Origin: Akkermansia muciniphila
Lineage (GTDB): Bacteria; Verrucomicrobiota; Verrucomicrobiia; Verrucomicrobiales; Akkermansiaceae
Length of the DNA: 64,000 bases
Assembly: GCA_945901795.1 (NCBI GenBank)
Contig: CAMDLP010000008.1
Location: forward strand, 17,269 to 81,268
Direction of reading: 5' to 3'
A program made the position numbers and the translations under genes. Position 1 is the first letter of the stretch. Every line of letters starts with the position of its first letter. Below the pieces are notes generated by a model that saw only the letters and a program-made list of their open reading frames with translations, was not told the origin of the DNA and searched no databases. This document shows positions 33,838-41,640 of this stretch, piece by piece.

Positions 33838-33952
33838 CTTCATTTCCGCTTGCGCGGGGCGGGACGAATAAAAGCGGGTGGTGGGGTTGGCAAGCTGATT
33901 TTTGGAAAGCTCCGCACTTTTATGGAGCCGCCAGAGAGGGCGGTGGTGGTCG

Positions 33953-34780
33953 TTAGGGAGCCTTGGATCTCTTGGGCAGGTGCCAAGGAGGGTTTTGCTC
34001 GTATTGCTCCTTGAGGGAGGGGAACGACTTTCCGGCCATTTCGAAAAAGTAGGGCGAAACGACGATCATCTGTAGCTGGAGCGCCCCGGCAAATAGGAAG
34101 ACGAGTGCGACCAGGCGGAAGGGGCTCAGCCGGCTGGCGATGACCTGGTGGCCACCGCTGTGATCCCAGAGGGGTGCTCCGAGGCGTTTGGCGGCGAACA
34201 GGCTGAGGGCTTGGCAAAAGACCGCGAGCAGGCCCCAGCCGAAGCCGAAACCGGTCAGCATCACACGCAGGGAGCGGCGGATGGCGGCGGGCAGATCGAG
34301 CTCCGTGCCGTCGTTGTTGGTGACGTGGAGGCCGAGCAGCCATTTTCCCGGGGTGGTGCCGAATTTGTGAATGAGCAGGGCTTCGAGGGCGAACCACGGC
34401 ACGCACTGGAGGAACATCACCCACGGATTGAGCAGGGTGGCTTGGATGTCCTGGCCGGCGGCCCACATGCCGAGCCACCAGACGCCGGAGTAGAGGTAGA
34501 TATCGAACCAACGGGCCCAGAAGCGCCTGCCATAGGCGGTTTTTTTGGGCAGTGGCGGCGGGAGGATTTGGCCGGGCGGAGCTTCGGGCGGCTGGGGAAT
34601 GGCGGCCAGTTCGAACTCGCGGGTGAAGAGGTCGATTTCAATGAGTGGCTTCCATGCGTCGAGCCCATCGTGCCAGGCGGGCGTGGTGGCGGGTAGCTCG
34701 CCGGTTTCGATTTTCCGGCGGATTTCGAAATCGTGGATGGGGCCGATTTTCTCGCCGTCGCGAATGATCCAGACGTCCAT
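33953..34780 (-). CDS. GYF-like and RDD-domain membrane protein
   Basis: 275 residues. The first 50 (MDVWIIRDGEKIGPIHDFEI, PAWHDGLDAWKPL) are a GYF_2-like domain as found in membrane-associated bacterial proteins. After a Pro-rich linker the RDD domain starts at RRFWARWFDIYLY with the R-x-x-A-x-x-x-D signature and includes FGTTPGKWLLGLHVTNNDGT. Four to five helices. RDD proteins are poorly characterised, sometimes linked to ion transport. It starts 2 nt after the permease stop on the same strand, so it is likely co-transcribed. Confidence 0.85.
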   Translation of the reverse strand: MDVWIIRDGEKIGPIHDFEIRRKIETGELPATTPAWHDGLDAWKPLIEIDLFTREFELAAIPQPPEAPPGQILPPPLPKKTAYGRRFWARWFDIYLYSGVWWLGMWAAGQDIQATLLNPWVMFLQCVPWFALEALLIHKFGTTPGKWLLGLHVTNNDGTELDLPAAIRRSLRVMLTGFGFGWGLLAVFCQALSLFAAKRLGAPLWDHSGGHQVIASRLSPFRLVALVFLFAGALQLQMIVVSPYFFEMAGKSFPSLKEQYEQNPPWHLPKRSKAP

Positions 34781-34782
34781 GG

Positions 34783-36510
34783 TTAGAGGTTTCGCAGGGA
34801 TTTGGCCGCGTCGCTGCGGGCGGCGAAGAAGGCGGGGACGAGGGCGGCGAGCGAGCAGAGGACGAAGGCCATGAGGGCGAAGACGGCTTGCTCCAGCAGG
34901 TTGTTATGGGCGGGCAGGATGGTGAAGCCGGTGAACGAGGCGGCGAACGGATCGAAGCCGATGCCGCGGAGGACGGCTTGGATTTCTCCGCGGAAATGAA
35001 TGACCACGCGGCCGAGCCCGACGCCGAGGATGGCGCCGAGCGTGCCGAGGATCATGCCCTGATAGAGGAAGACCCGGACGATCTGGCCGGGTGCCGCGCC
35101 GAGCGCTTTCATGACGCCGATTTCCCGCCGCTTCTGGATGGTGACGGTGAACATGACGGCCATCATCGAGAAGGCGGAGATGAGGATGATGAAGGAGAGC
35201 ATGAAATACATCATGCCGCGCTGCTGCTCGATGAGCGAGAAAAAGGCTTGGTATTGCTGGCCCCAGGTGAGGAGCGACCAGTCGGCTCCGAGCGTCTGGC
35301 GGGCTTCGGCGGCGAAGGTTTCGGCGTTGTAGGGATCGTCGAGACGCAGCGAGATGCCTTGCACGGCCTGGCCGAGTCCGGCGAGATCCTGGGCGAGGGG
35401 GAGGGGGACGAAAAGGTCGGGTGTCACGGCCATCTGCGAGGCTTGATAGACGCCGGTGACTTCGGCTTCTTTCGGCAGGACCACGCTTTTGAGGCCTTTG
35501 AGCGTCTCGCCGTCCATCTTCCCGGCGTCGGTGGCGTTGAGGTCGGCGATGGCTTTTTCAATCTCGGATTTGGTTTTGGCGTCGAAGCGGAAGACCTTTG
35601 CGGTGTCGTCCTTTTCCGAGGAGTCCATGGCGATGAGGACGCTGGCGAGCAGCTCGTGCTCCGGCTCGCGGATGTCTTCGGCGAGGATCGCCTCGAACGC
35701 GGAGTAAATTTTGCGGTAGGCGTCGAAGGAGAGCGTGGGTTTGTCACTGTCGGACTTCCACGCGCTGGCGAGGGTGTTGGTGTTAGTTTTCCATGCCTCG
35801 GCGAAGGCCTCGCGCACGGGGGGATTTTCGGTGGCCTTGTAAGCGCGCATGACCTCCTCGAAATTCCGTGTCGAGTAGAGGCGAAGATTGTCCCCCACGG
35901 CGAGCTGGAGCTGCTCGGCGAGGATCGAGGAAATGATCACGCGGTCGTCGATTCCGAGATCGGCGGTGGAGGCGGGATGGTTTTCAAGATCGAGCATCTT
36001 GGCGATGCCCGCCACTTGCGCGGGGTCCGAGGTGTCGATGCCGCGGAAGAGTACCGGGCGCTGCCAGGATTGGACATCGACGATGACGTTGTCCGAGACG
36101 TAGGCGGTGGCGGATTCGACGTGGGGAAGTGTCTTCGCTTTCGCGGCGGCGGTGGTCCAATCGGTCATCCGGCCATCGGGCGAATTGCCGATTTGGCTGA
36201 GCAGCACGTGCGGGGTAAAGCCTAGCAGGCGCTCTTTGACGTTGCGTTCCAAGCCGGAGTAAACGGCCATGACGACCACCAGCACCAGCACGCCGAGCAT
36301 CACGCCGAGCAGCGAGATCAGGCTGAACGAGGACAGCATGGAGCGGCGGGGATTGAGATACCGCCGGGCGAGCAGAAGGCTGAAGGAACGTCGTTTGATG
36401 CCGCTAGCTAAACCGTGACGGGCTTGGGGGCAAGTGCGAGTGCCGAAAGAATTTCCTTGCCGCCCGGCGCGGATCCCGCTTAAAACTAGCGCATCAGATT
36501 CCTCCCCCAT
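34783..36510 (-). CDS. LolC/LolE-family ABC permease
   Basis: Homology begins at SFSLLLARRYLNPRRSMLSS and continues with four helices, a large periplasmic MacB-like domain, and the FtsX core (MMAVMFTVTIQKRREIGVMK, ALGAAPGQIVRVFLYQGMIL). LolC/E extract lipoproteins from the inner membrane; the ATPase LolD is not adjacent. The periplasmic domain has a long charged insertion (about residues 240-340), more than in E. coli LolC. The only in-frame ATG (36510) adds 40 unlikely residues; the real start may be a rare codon near 36400 or the 5' end may be damaged. Confidence 0.85.
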   Translation of the reverse strand: MGEESDALVLSGIRAGRQGNSFGTRTCPQARHGLASGIKRRSFSLLLARRYLNPRRSMLSSFSLISLLGVMLGVLVLVVVMAVYSGLERNVKERLLGFTPHVLLSQIGNSPDGRMTDWTTAAAKAKTLPHVESATAYVSDNVIVDVQSWQRPVLFRGIDTSDPAQVAGIAKMLDLENHPASTADLGIDDRVIISSILAEQLQLAVGDNLRLYSTRNFEEVMRAYKATENPPVREAFAEAWKTNTNTLASAWKSDSDKPTLSFDAYRKIYSAFEAILAEDIREPEHELLASVLIAMDSSEKDDTAKVFRFDAKTKSEIEKAIADLNATDAGKMDGETLKGLKSVVLPKEAEVTGVYQASQMAVTPDLFVPLPLAQDLAGLGQAVQGISLRLDDPYNAETFAAEARQTLGADWSLLTWGQQYQAFFSLIEQQRGMMYFMLSFIILISAFSMMAVMFTVTIQKRREIGVMKALGAAPGQIVRVFLYQGMILGTLGAILGVGLGRVVIHFRGEIQAVLRGIGFDPFAASFTGFTILPAHNNLLEQAVFALMAFVLCSLAALVPAFFAARSDAAKSLRNL

Positions 36511-37295
36511 GACCCCCCCCCACTCATCTCATCCTCACTTTGGCAGCATTGGCTGGCATCTCCCTCGTCACTCCAGCCTTTGCGGTGATCAATATCGACT
36601 ACGTCTCCGTCGGCCATGCCGAAAACGCGGCGTATAACTCTACCGGCTCGCTCTACGGTGCCGTGGCCTACGCCTACCAGATTGGTAAATACGAGGTCAC
36701 CAATGCCCAGTATACCGCGTTCCTCAACGCCGCAGACCCCACGGGTGCCAATGCCAATGGCATCTATAACTCCAGCATGGGCCGCAACGCCCGCGGCGGC
36801 ATCACCTACACGGCAGGCGCGGCCAGCGGAGAGAAATACACCATCCGCACCAGCATGGGCGACAAGCCGGTGAACTACGTGAGCTGGTATGACTCGGCCC
36901 GCTTCACCAACTGGGTGAATAATGGCCAGGGTGCGTGCAGCACCGAGACCGGAGCCTACATGCTGACAGGAAACACTGGCATCATCACCAAGAGCGTGGG
37001 AGCCATCGCCTGGCTACCGAGCGAGGAGGCGAATAACTACTTCTACACGGCCGACCACAAATTGAACGTCTGGGAATGGAACGACGCTGTGATTTCCGGC
37101 TCGTCGCGCGGGCTGCGCGGGGGCTCGTTCCGCAGCAGCGGGAGCGGCCGGCGTGCATCCGGCCGCGGCAACGGCCGCGGCCCCACGACCGAGGTCAACA
37201 ACATCGGGTTCCGTGTCGCCAGTGTCCCTGAACCAACGTCCCTTGTCCTGATGATGCTCGCTGGCAGTGTGATGCTGGCCCGCCGGAAACGTTGA
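36509..37295 (+). CDS. PEP-CTERM SUMF1-like protein, 5' frame broken at a C9 tract
   Basis: The SUMF1/formylglycine-enzyme-like domain is recognisable: YQIGKYEVTNAQYTAFLNAA, KPVNYVSWYDSARFTNWVNN, AIAWLPSEEAN, NVWEWNDAVISGSSRGLRGG and NNIGFRVA. A PEP-CTERM tail follows (VPEPTSLVLMMLAGSVMLAR, RKR). Between LPSE and NVWEW the family normally has about 40 more residues, so there is an internal deletion. ATG 36509 is followed by nine C; with eight C the frame would give THLILTLAALAGISLVTPAF, a complete signal peptide in frame with the domain. As read, the gene is out of frame unless slippage occurs; TTG 36540 is the in-frame alternative. Confidence 0.75.
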
Positions 37296-37676
37296 TTCTC
37301 CCCTTTGTCCTTGATCCCTTTGTTCTTTATCTTCGGGGAGCACACGCGCCCCCGCGTGTGGTTTACAGCGCCCTCGCTGAAAACAGGCGTGTGCTACAAT
37401 TGCACGTCTTTTGGTGATGCCAGCCAACCCTGTCGCGAGGGCGCGACAAGGAACACGCGAGGGCGCGTGTGCTCCCCTTCCGCCGCAGGCGGACGGAACT
37501 TTTCCTGAGAAATGAAAGCCCCCGCTGGGTGGTGCGCATGGCCCATGACCGCAAGCGACCGCCTCCGAAGCAATTCGAATTCAGCGCGCTCCAGCTCAAC
37601 GAATGCGGCCGGATGGACGGCGGCTGGCTGAAAAGCCGGACCTCGACAAATCCTCCATCCTGATTCAGATTTCCCC
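37296..37676. other. Intergenic region with second inverted-repeat element
   Basis: No gene supported. It holds the 25-bp inverted repeat (listed separately). A short frame from 37511 (MKAPAGWCAWPMT) has no family. It ends at the hicB start. Confidence 0.4.
37335..37477. repeat. 25-bp inverted repeat with 93-nt centre
   Basis: Arms 37335-37359 and 37453-37477 are inverted copies with one mismatch in 25. The centre contains further GC-rich palindromic pieces (CCTGTCGCGAGGGCGCGACA near 37430-37450). Same architecture as the 11663-11836 element but different arm sequence. No transposase. Confidence 0.75.
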
Positions 37677-37895
37677 ATGATTTTCAGTGCTGTTATTACC
37701 GAAGCCGAAGAAGGCGGCTACGTGGCCTCCAATCCCGAAACGGGAACCACCACGCAGGGCGAGACCTTTGATGAGGCCGTAAGCAATCTGCGCGAGGCCA
37801 CTGAGCTGTATCTGGAGGTTTTCCCGATGAAGCCGAAGGCACCTGCGGTCTTAACCTGTTTTGAAGTTTCCCATGCCCAAGTTGCCGGTTGTTAG
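37677..37895 (+). CDS. hicB: HicB-type antitoxin
   Basis: 72 residues. MIFSAVITEAEEGGYVASNP, ETGTTTQGETFDEAVSNLRE and ATELYLEVFP are the HicB partial RNase-H fold (YVA-x-x-P-E-x-G-x-x-TQG, EA-x-x-NL-x-EA). The C-terminal end (LTCFEVSHAQVAGC) overlaps the HicA remnant by 23 nt. HicB binds and blocks HicA, which here is lost. Confidence 0.8.
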   Translation: MIFSAVITEAEEGGYVASNPETGTTTQGETFDEAVSNLREATELYLEVFPMKPKAPAVLTCFEVSHAQVAGC

Positions 37896-37935
37896 CGGGA
37901 AGGAATGCCGCAAGTCTGCTCGCTTGAAAACGTGA
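37873..37935 (+). pseudogene. hicA: HicA toxin N-terminal remnant
   Basis: MPKLPVVSGKECRKSARLKT and a stop. MPKLPVVSGKEC is the typical HicA start (double-stranded-RNA-binding-like toxin of about 65-80 residues); only 12 family residues remain and the catalytic His region is missing. It is in the expected hicB-hicA order and overlap. Confidence 0.7.
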
Positions 37936-38087
37936 TGGCCGCCGCCCGCTTTCACGCCCGCTGGGAAACCCACGCCGTGCGCCTGCACGAGGAACTCACC
38001 GCAGGCACCTGCCTGTCGGGCCGCTAAACCTTCCGATGAAGAAAAAGAAGCGGAGATGCCGGGGGCAAGTGCGAGTGACGCAGGAAA
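37936..38087. other. Remnant-like stretch before parB
   Basis: A frame continuing from about 37933 reads MAAARFHARWETHAVRLHEE, LTAGTCLSGR and stops. It looks coding but unassignable. A 17-nt string, GGGGGCAAGTGCGAGTG, at 38061-38077 also occurs at 36426-36442. Confidence 0.4.
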
Positions 38088-38990
38088 TCAATCATCGCTC
38101 GGCAAGCCGATGAGTTCGATGAGGCGTTGCAGGTCGTCGTCGCCGTAGTATTCGATTTCGATTTTGCCTTTTTTCGAGGAATGCTGGATGGCGACGTGGG
38201 TGGCGAGGTGCTCGCGGAGACGGTTGGTGATGGCGCGGACGTGAATGTCCACCTCGCGGGTGACTGGGCCTTTTCTCGCATCACCGGGCTCGTGGGAATC
38301 GCCGTTGAGGTAGGATTGGGCGAGTTTCTCGGTGGCGCGGACGGTGAGCTGGCGGCGGATGATTTGGTCGGCGGCGAGCAGCTGGGTGTCGTGGTCCTTG
38401 ATGGCGAGAATCGCCTTGGCGTGGCCGACGGTGAGGCGGGCCTGGGCGACGAGCATTTGCACGTCGAGGTGCAAGCCGAGCAGGCGCATGGCGTTGGCGA
38501 CGCTGGCGCGGGACTTGCCGACGCGGGTGGCGATTTCATCCTGCTTGAGGGAAAATTCCTCGGCGAGGCGGACGTAGCCGGCTGCTTCTTCCATCGGGTT
38601 GAGGTCTTCGCGCTGGAGGTTCTCGATGAGCGCCATTTCCAAGACGTCGCGGTCGGAGGCCTCGCGCTCGATGACGGGCACGGTGGTTAGGCCGAGTTTT
38701 TTCGAGGCCCGCCAGCGGCGTTCGCCGGCGATGAGTTCGAATTTTCCTTCGACCATCCGCACGATGAGCGGCTGGATGATGCCGTGCTGGCGGATCGACT
38801 CCATCAGGTCGTCGAGCGGGGATTCGACGAACTGCATGCGCGGTTGCAGCGGGCTGGGAACGACGTGGTCGAGAGGGACGTCGCGGACCCGTTTGAAATC
38901 ATCCGGCGCGACCAAGGCGTCTGTTGCCGATGGAGTCACACTTTTTTTAATGAGAGCTCCGAGTCCTTTTCCGAGTGCCTGTTTCGCCAT
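38088..38990 (-). CDS. parB: Chromosome-partitioning protein ParB
   Basis: 300 residues. The start KQALGKGLGALIKK is the ParA-stimulating N-terminal peptide. Then VPLDHVVPSPLQPRMQF, the CTPase/box II ELIAGERRWRASKKLG, ALIENLQREDLNPMEEAAGY, and the HTH KQDEIATRVGKSRASVANAM follow. ParB loads at parS, slides with CTP and organises the origin. parA is not in the window, and I found no TGTTTCACGTGAAACA parS. Start ATG 38990 preferred over 39044 because MAKQALGKGL is canonical. Confidence 0.96.
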   Translation of the reverse strand: MAKQALGKGLGALIKKSVTPSATDALVAPDDFKRVRDVPLDHVVPSPLQPRMQFVESPLDDLMESIRQHGIIQPLIVRMVEGKFELIAGERRWRASKKLGLTTVPVIEREASDRDVLEMALIENLQREDLNPMEEAAGYVRLAEEFSLKQDEIATRVGKSRASVANAMRLLGLHLDVQMLVAQARLTVGHAKAILAIKDHDTQLLAADQIIRRQLTVRATEKLAQSYLNGDSHEPGDARKGPVTREVDIHVRAITNRLREHLATHVAIQHSSKKGKIEIEYYGDDDLQRLIELIGLPSDD

Positions 38991-39081
38991 GGGGGCGGGA
39001 GTATTACGCAAAGCCGCCGGGAAATCCAAGCGGAATTCAGCCAAGCTTGACGGGAGGCGGGACAGCGGCCATCCATGCGCC

Positions 39082-39762
39082 GTGAAATTGACCTTATTTA
39101 TTTTCTCAATCGCGGTTGTCGCCTTGATTGGCGGCAGTGCTTCCGCGCAAAATGCGCCGCCACCGCTGGCTCCGCTGCCGAAGATTCCGAAGGAGGAAAT
39201 TCCTTCTGCGCCCGCTTCGGCGGCACCGGCGGATGTGGTGGCTTCCGCGGTGGCAGCAGTCGCGAGCCTCGGTGATGAGGTGGTGATGGGCCGCTATCAG
39301 GTCGCGGTGGAGCGGATGAATCCGCTGTGGAAGGAACGCACCGCTAACCGAATTGGCGGGATGAAAAAACTCGAAGAGCAGCTCGCGGGTGTGGCACAGC
39401 AAATGGTGCAGCAGGGGATCAGCATGATTTCCTTCAAGCCCCAGGGCGCGCCGCGGTCGTTCGAAGTCGGGCCCGGCAAGAAAGTGGAAAAGGTCAACGG
39501 CGTGGAAGTCGAAAACCTGATTTTTACCAAGTGGCTGGTGTTAGTGCCGACGGCGACCAAGTTCCGGATCATCCGCAAGGGCGAGACGAGACCGCTGGTG
39601 ATCGACAGCATCGGCTTTCAAATTGCGATCTCGGACAAGAGCAGGAACGAGTGGTCGTTTATCGATGGCTCGGGGTTGACGGTGAATGATCTGCGGGGTT
39701 TGTTCGGCACTTTGCCGCAGGACCTGCAACTTCCCCTTTTGGAAAAACGCGAATCTCGTTAG
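39082..39762 (+). CDS. Secreted protein of unknown function
   Basis: 226 residues from GTG at 39082. VKLTLFIFSIAVVALIGGSA is a signal peptide ending at SASAQ. A Pro/Ala-rich segment follows, then a folded part: VMGRYQVAVERMNPLWKERT, MKKLEEQLAGVAQQMVQQGI, WLVLVPTATKFRIIRKGETR and WSFIDGSGLTVNDLRGLFGT. The pattern (test of a mean load then a W-x-F-x-D-G end) resembles nuclear-transport-factor-like or DUF4864-type periplasmic domains but I cannot name a family with confidence. Divergent from parB; the SET gene follows after 10 nt. Confidence 0.65.
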   Translation: MKLTLFIFSIAVVALIGGSASAQNAPPPLAPLPKIPKEEIPSAPASAAPADVVASAVAAVASLGDEVVMGRYQVAVERMNPLWKERTANRIGGMKKLEEQLAGVAQQMVQQGISMISFKPQGAPRSFEVGPGKKVEKVNGVEVENLIFTKWLVLVPTATKFRIIRKGETRPLVIDSIGFQIAISDKSRNEWSFIDGSGLTVNDLRGLFGTLPQDLQLPLLEKRESR

Positions 39763-39772
39763 TATCAAGGTC

Positions 39773-40330
39773 ATGGCATCAAAGAAGAAGACGGTTGTTT
39801 CGGAGGAGAAGGTATTGCACCGCAAGCTTGTCGCGTTGTGGAACCGGGGGCAGAGCAAATACTGCGAGGTCCGCGGCTCGGAAATTCACGGCCGCGGCGT
39901 TTACGCGACGACTTTCATCCCGAAGGAAACGAAGATCATCGAGTATGTCGGCGAATTGATCAGCAAGGAGGAGAGCGATAGCCGCGGGGTTTCGCAGCAC
40001 GCCAAAGCCATCGAGACGGGGGACGCGGCGGTTTATATTTTTACGCTCTCCAGGAATTACGACATCGATGGCAACGTGCCATGGAACACCGCGCGGCTGA
40101 TCAACCATTCCTGCGCGCCGAACTGCGAGGCATGGATCGTGGGGCGGAAGATTTATATTCACTCGTTGTGCGACATCAACACGGGCGAGGAACTGACCTT
40201 CGACTACGGCTTCGATGTGGACTGTTATGAGGATCATCCCTGCCTCTGCGGCAAGCAGGGTTGCATCGGTTATATCGTCGGCCAAGCGCAGTGGGCGGAG
40301 CTAGAAGTGCGCTTGAAGGCGAGGGCTTGA
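39773..40330 (+). CDS. SET-domain protein (putative protein lysine methyltransferase)
   Basis: 185 residues. The SET domain spans about 28-150: YCEVRGSEIHGRGVYATTF, KIIEYVGELISKEE, TARLINHSCAPNCEAW with NHSC at 111-114, and GEELTFDYGFDVDCYE with ELTFDY at 140-145. A post-SET Cys cluster follows (C151, C157, C159, C164 in CLCGKQGC). All SAM- and lysine-channel motifs are intact, so it should methylate a protein lysine. Bacterial SET proteins are known in chlamydiae and other PVC members. The substrate is unknown; it sits beside parB and a secreted protein. Confidence 0.9.
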   Translation: MASKKKTVVSEEKVLHRKLVALWNRGQSKYCEVRGSEIHGRGVYATTFIPKETKIIEYVGELISKEESDSRGVSQHAKAIETGDAAVYIFTLSRNYDIDGNVPWNTARLINHSCAPNCEAWIVGRKIYIHSLCDINTGEELTFDYGFDVDCYEDHPCLCGKQGCIGYIVGQAQWAELEVRLKARA

Positions 40331-40345
40331 GCGCGCCTCATTCGG

Positions 40346-41230
40346 TCACCAGACCTTCATCCGGAGAGTGATTTGACCAAACAGTCCGGTGTCCATGTCT
40401 TCTTTGAAGAGTCGGTCGCCGTTAGGTTCTGTCAGGCGGATGTCGTTGCCGACCGTGGCACCCGCTCCGGCGGTGAGCCAGAGATTTCCTGACAGGCGGC
40501 GGCTCGCATAGACGCCGAGGCGGTAGGATGAAAGGTCGATGGAATGGGATCGTCCGTCCGCGTCGTCGATGTTCCAGATGCCGCCGCCCGAGTCGCCGCG
40601 CAGGCTGAAGAGCCAGTTTTCATCGAAGGAATAAGCGGCGATGAACGTCGGGCCGTAGAGCCCGATCCGGACTTGGTCATTGACCATCCAGTCGAAGCCG
40701 ATGCCTGGAAAGAACCGGGTGTCGCCATTGAGGTTCAGCACCACGGCGCCGAAGCCGAGGGTGAATTTCTCGTTGAAACGGTAGCCGGCGCCACCACCGA
40801 GATCGAAGGTGAAATCATCTTCCCCGACGTCTTCGAAATCGGTGGCGAGCTCGGCACGCGCCCAGCCGCCGTAGATCCAGGGCGAGCCTTCGCGCATCGA
40901 GATGGCGAAGGCGCTGAGATTGAGGGAGTGGAGATCCTCGTCGCCGATGGGGAAGTCGGCCGGCGTGTCATTGAAGTCGAGAGCGGTGGCCTCATATTCG
41001 AAAAACGGAAGAATTGTGAGGCCATCCATCGGCGAGATCGGCTTGGACAATACCGAGCGAAGCTCGAAGCGTGAAACTGATAGGCTGCCTGGGCCATCGC
41101 TGAAGTTCATTTCACCATCATGGCCGAAGGTGGCGCGCGCGGCGTCGGATCCGGGGACGACGGGCTGGGCTGAAATCGAAAGAAGGCAGCCTAACAAGAC
41201 TGTCGCGGCGGATATTGAAATTTTCAACAT
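40346..41230 (-). CDS. Predicted outer-membrane beta-barrel protein
   Basis: 294 residues. Signal peptide MLKISISAATVLLGCLLSIS, then alternating amphipathic strands: LTILPFFEYEATALDFNDTP, WIYGGWARAELATDFEDVGE, DFTFDLGGGAGYRFNEKFTL, LSSYRLGVYASRRLSGNLWL and a C-terminal FGQITLRMKVW with terminal aromatic, as for an outer-membrane barrel. DUF6268-like. Ligand unknown. Confidence 0.75.
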   Translation of the reverse strand: MLKISISAATVLLGCLLSISAQPVVPGSDAARATFGHDGEMNFSDGPGSLSVSRFELRSVLSKPISPMDGLTILPFFEYEATALDFNDTPADFPIGDEDLHSLNLSAFAISMREGSPWIYGGWARAELATDFEDVGEDDFTFDLGGGAGYRFNEKFTLGFGAVVLNLNGDTRFFPGIGFDWMVNDQVRIGLYGPTFIAAYSFDENWLFSLRGDSGGGIWNIDDADGRSHSIDLSSYRLGVYASRRLSGNLWLTAGAGATVGNDIRLTEPNGDRLFKEDMDTGLFGQITLRMKVW

Positions 41231-41299
41231 GCCGCAAAGTGTCGCGGATGCTCTGCCGCGCAAGCCCTTGAATTTCGAAATGACGAGGCGTGAGGAGAC

Positions 41300-41620
41300 T
41301 CAGCCCTGCATCAGCTTGACCCCCCACCAGATCAAGGTGCCGGTGGCTGCCAAAAGAAGTAACAGGAGCATGAGGCTACGGCTTTGGTCGCGCAGGATGT
41401 TGGTTGCCTCGCCTCGCGAGACGAGTTCGGCGTGGGCCTTCATTCGTATGCGGTCCTCGATATCTGCGAGCGGCGGCATGGTGCACTCCCGGTCTTTTTG
41501 CTCCTGGGCGAGCTTCCTGGGGATTTCCGCGCATTCCTTCTGGAGGAGGAGGAGTCGCTGCTCCGTCTCACGGAGTTGCTTCAGTTCCAGATCTTCTTTG
41601 AGAAGGGTGCTACGGCTCAT
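41300..41620 (-). CDS. Small coiled-coil tail-anchored protein
   Basis: 106 residues. The first 75 are a charged helix (LKEDLELKQLRETEQRLLLL, QKECAEIPRKLAQEQKDREC) probably forming a coiled coil. The C terminus is one membrane helix, SLMLLLLLLAATGTLIWWGV. It follows the similar protein at 41641 by 20 nt, so the two are probably one operon. No family recognised. Confidence 0.7.
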   Translation of the reverse strand: MSRSTLLKEDLELKQLRETEQRLLLLQKECAEIPRKLAQEQKDRECTMPPLADIEDRIRMKAHAELVSRGEATNILRDQSRSLMLLLLLLAATGTLIWWGVKLMQG

Positions 41621-41640
41621 GGTGCGCGGGGTGGGTCGGG

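Noticed and set aside
34888..36225. 445-codon plus-strand ORF antisense to the LolC-like gene
   Set aside because: Sequence is Gly/Glu/Asp-rich low complexity with no fold; it mirrors codon positions of the true gene on the opposite strand.
37990..39090. parS site near parB
   Set aside because: No TGTTTCACGTGAAACA-like 16-mer seen around parB; a degenerate site cannot be excluded without a search.
38599..39762. 387-codon version of the secreted protein
   Set aside because: The 5' part is antisense to parB; the signal peptide begins at GTG 39082.
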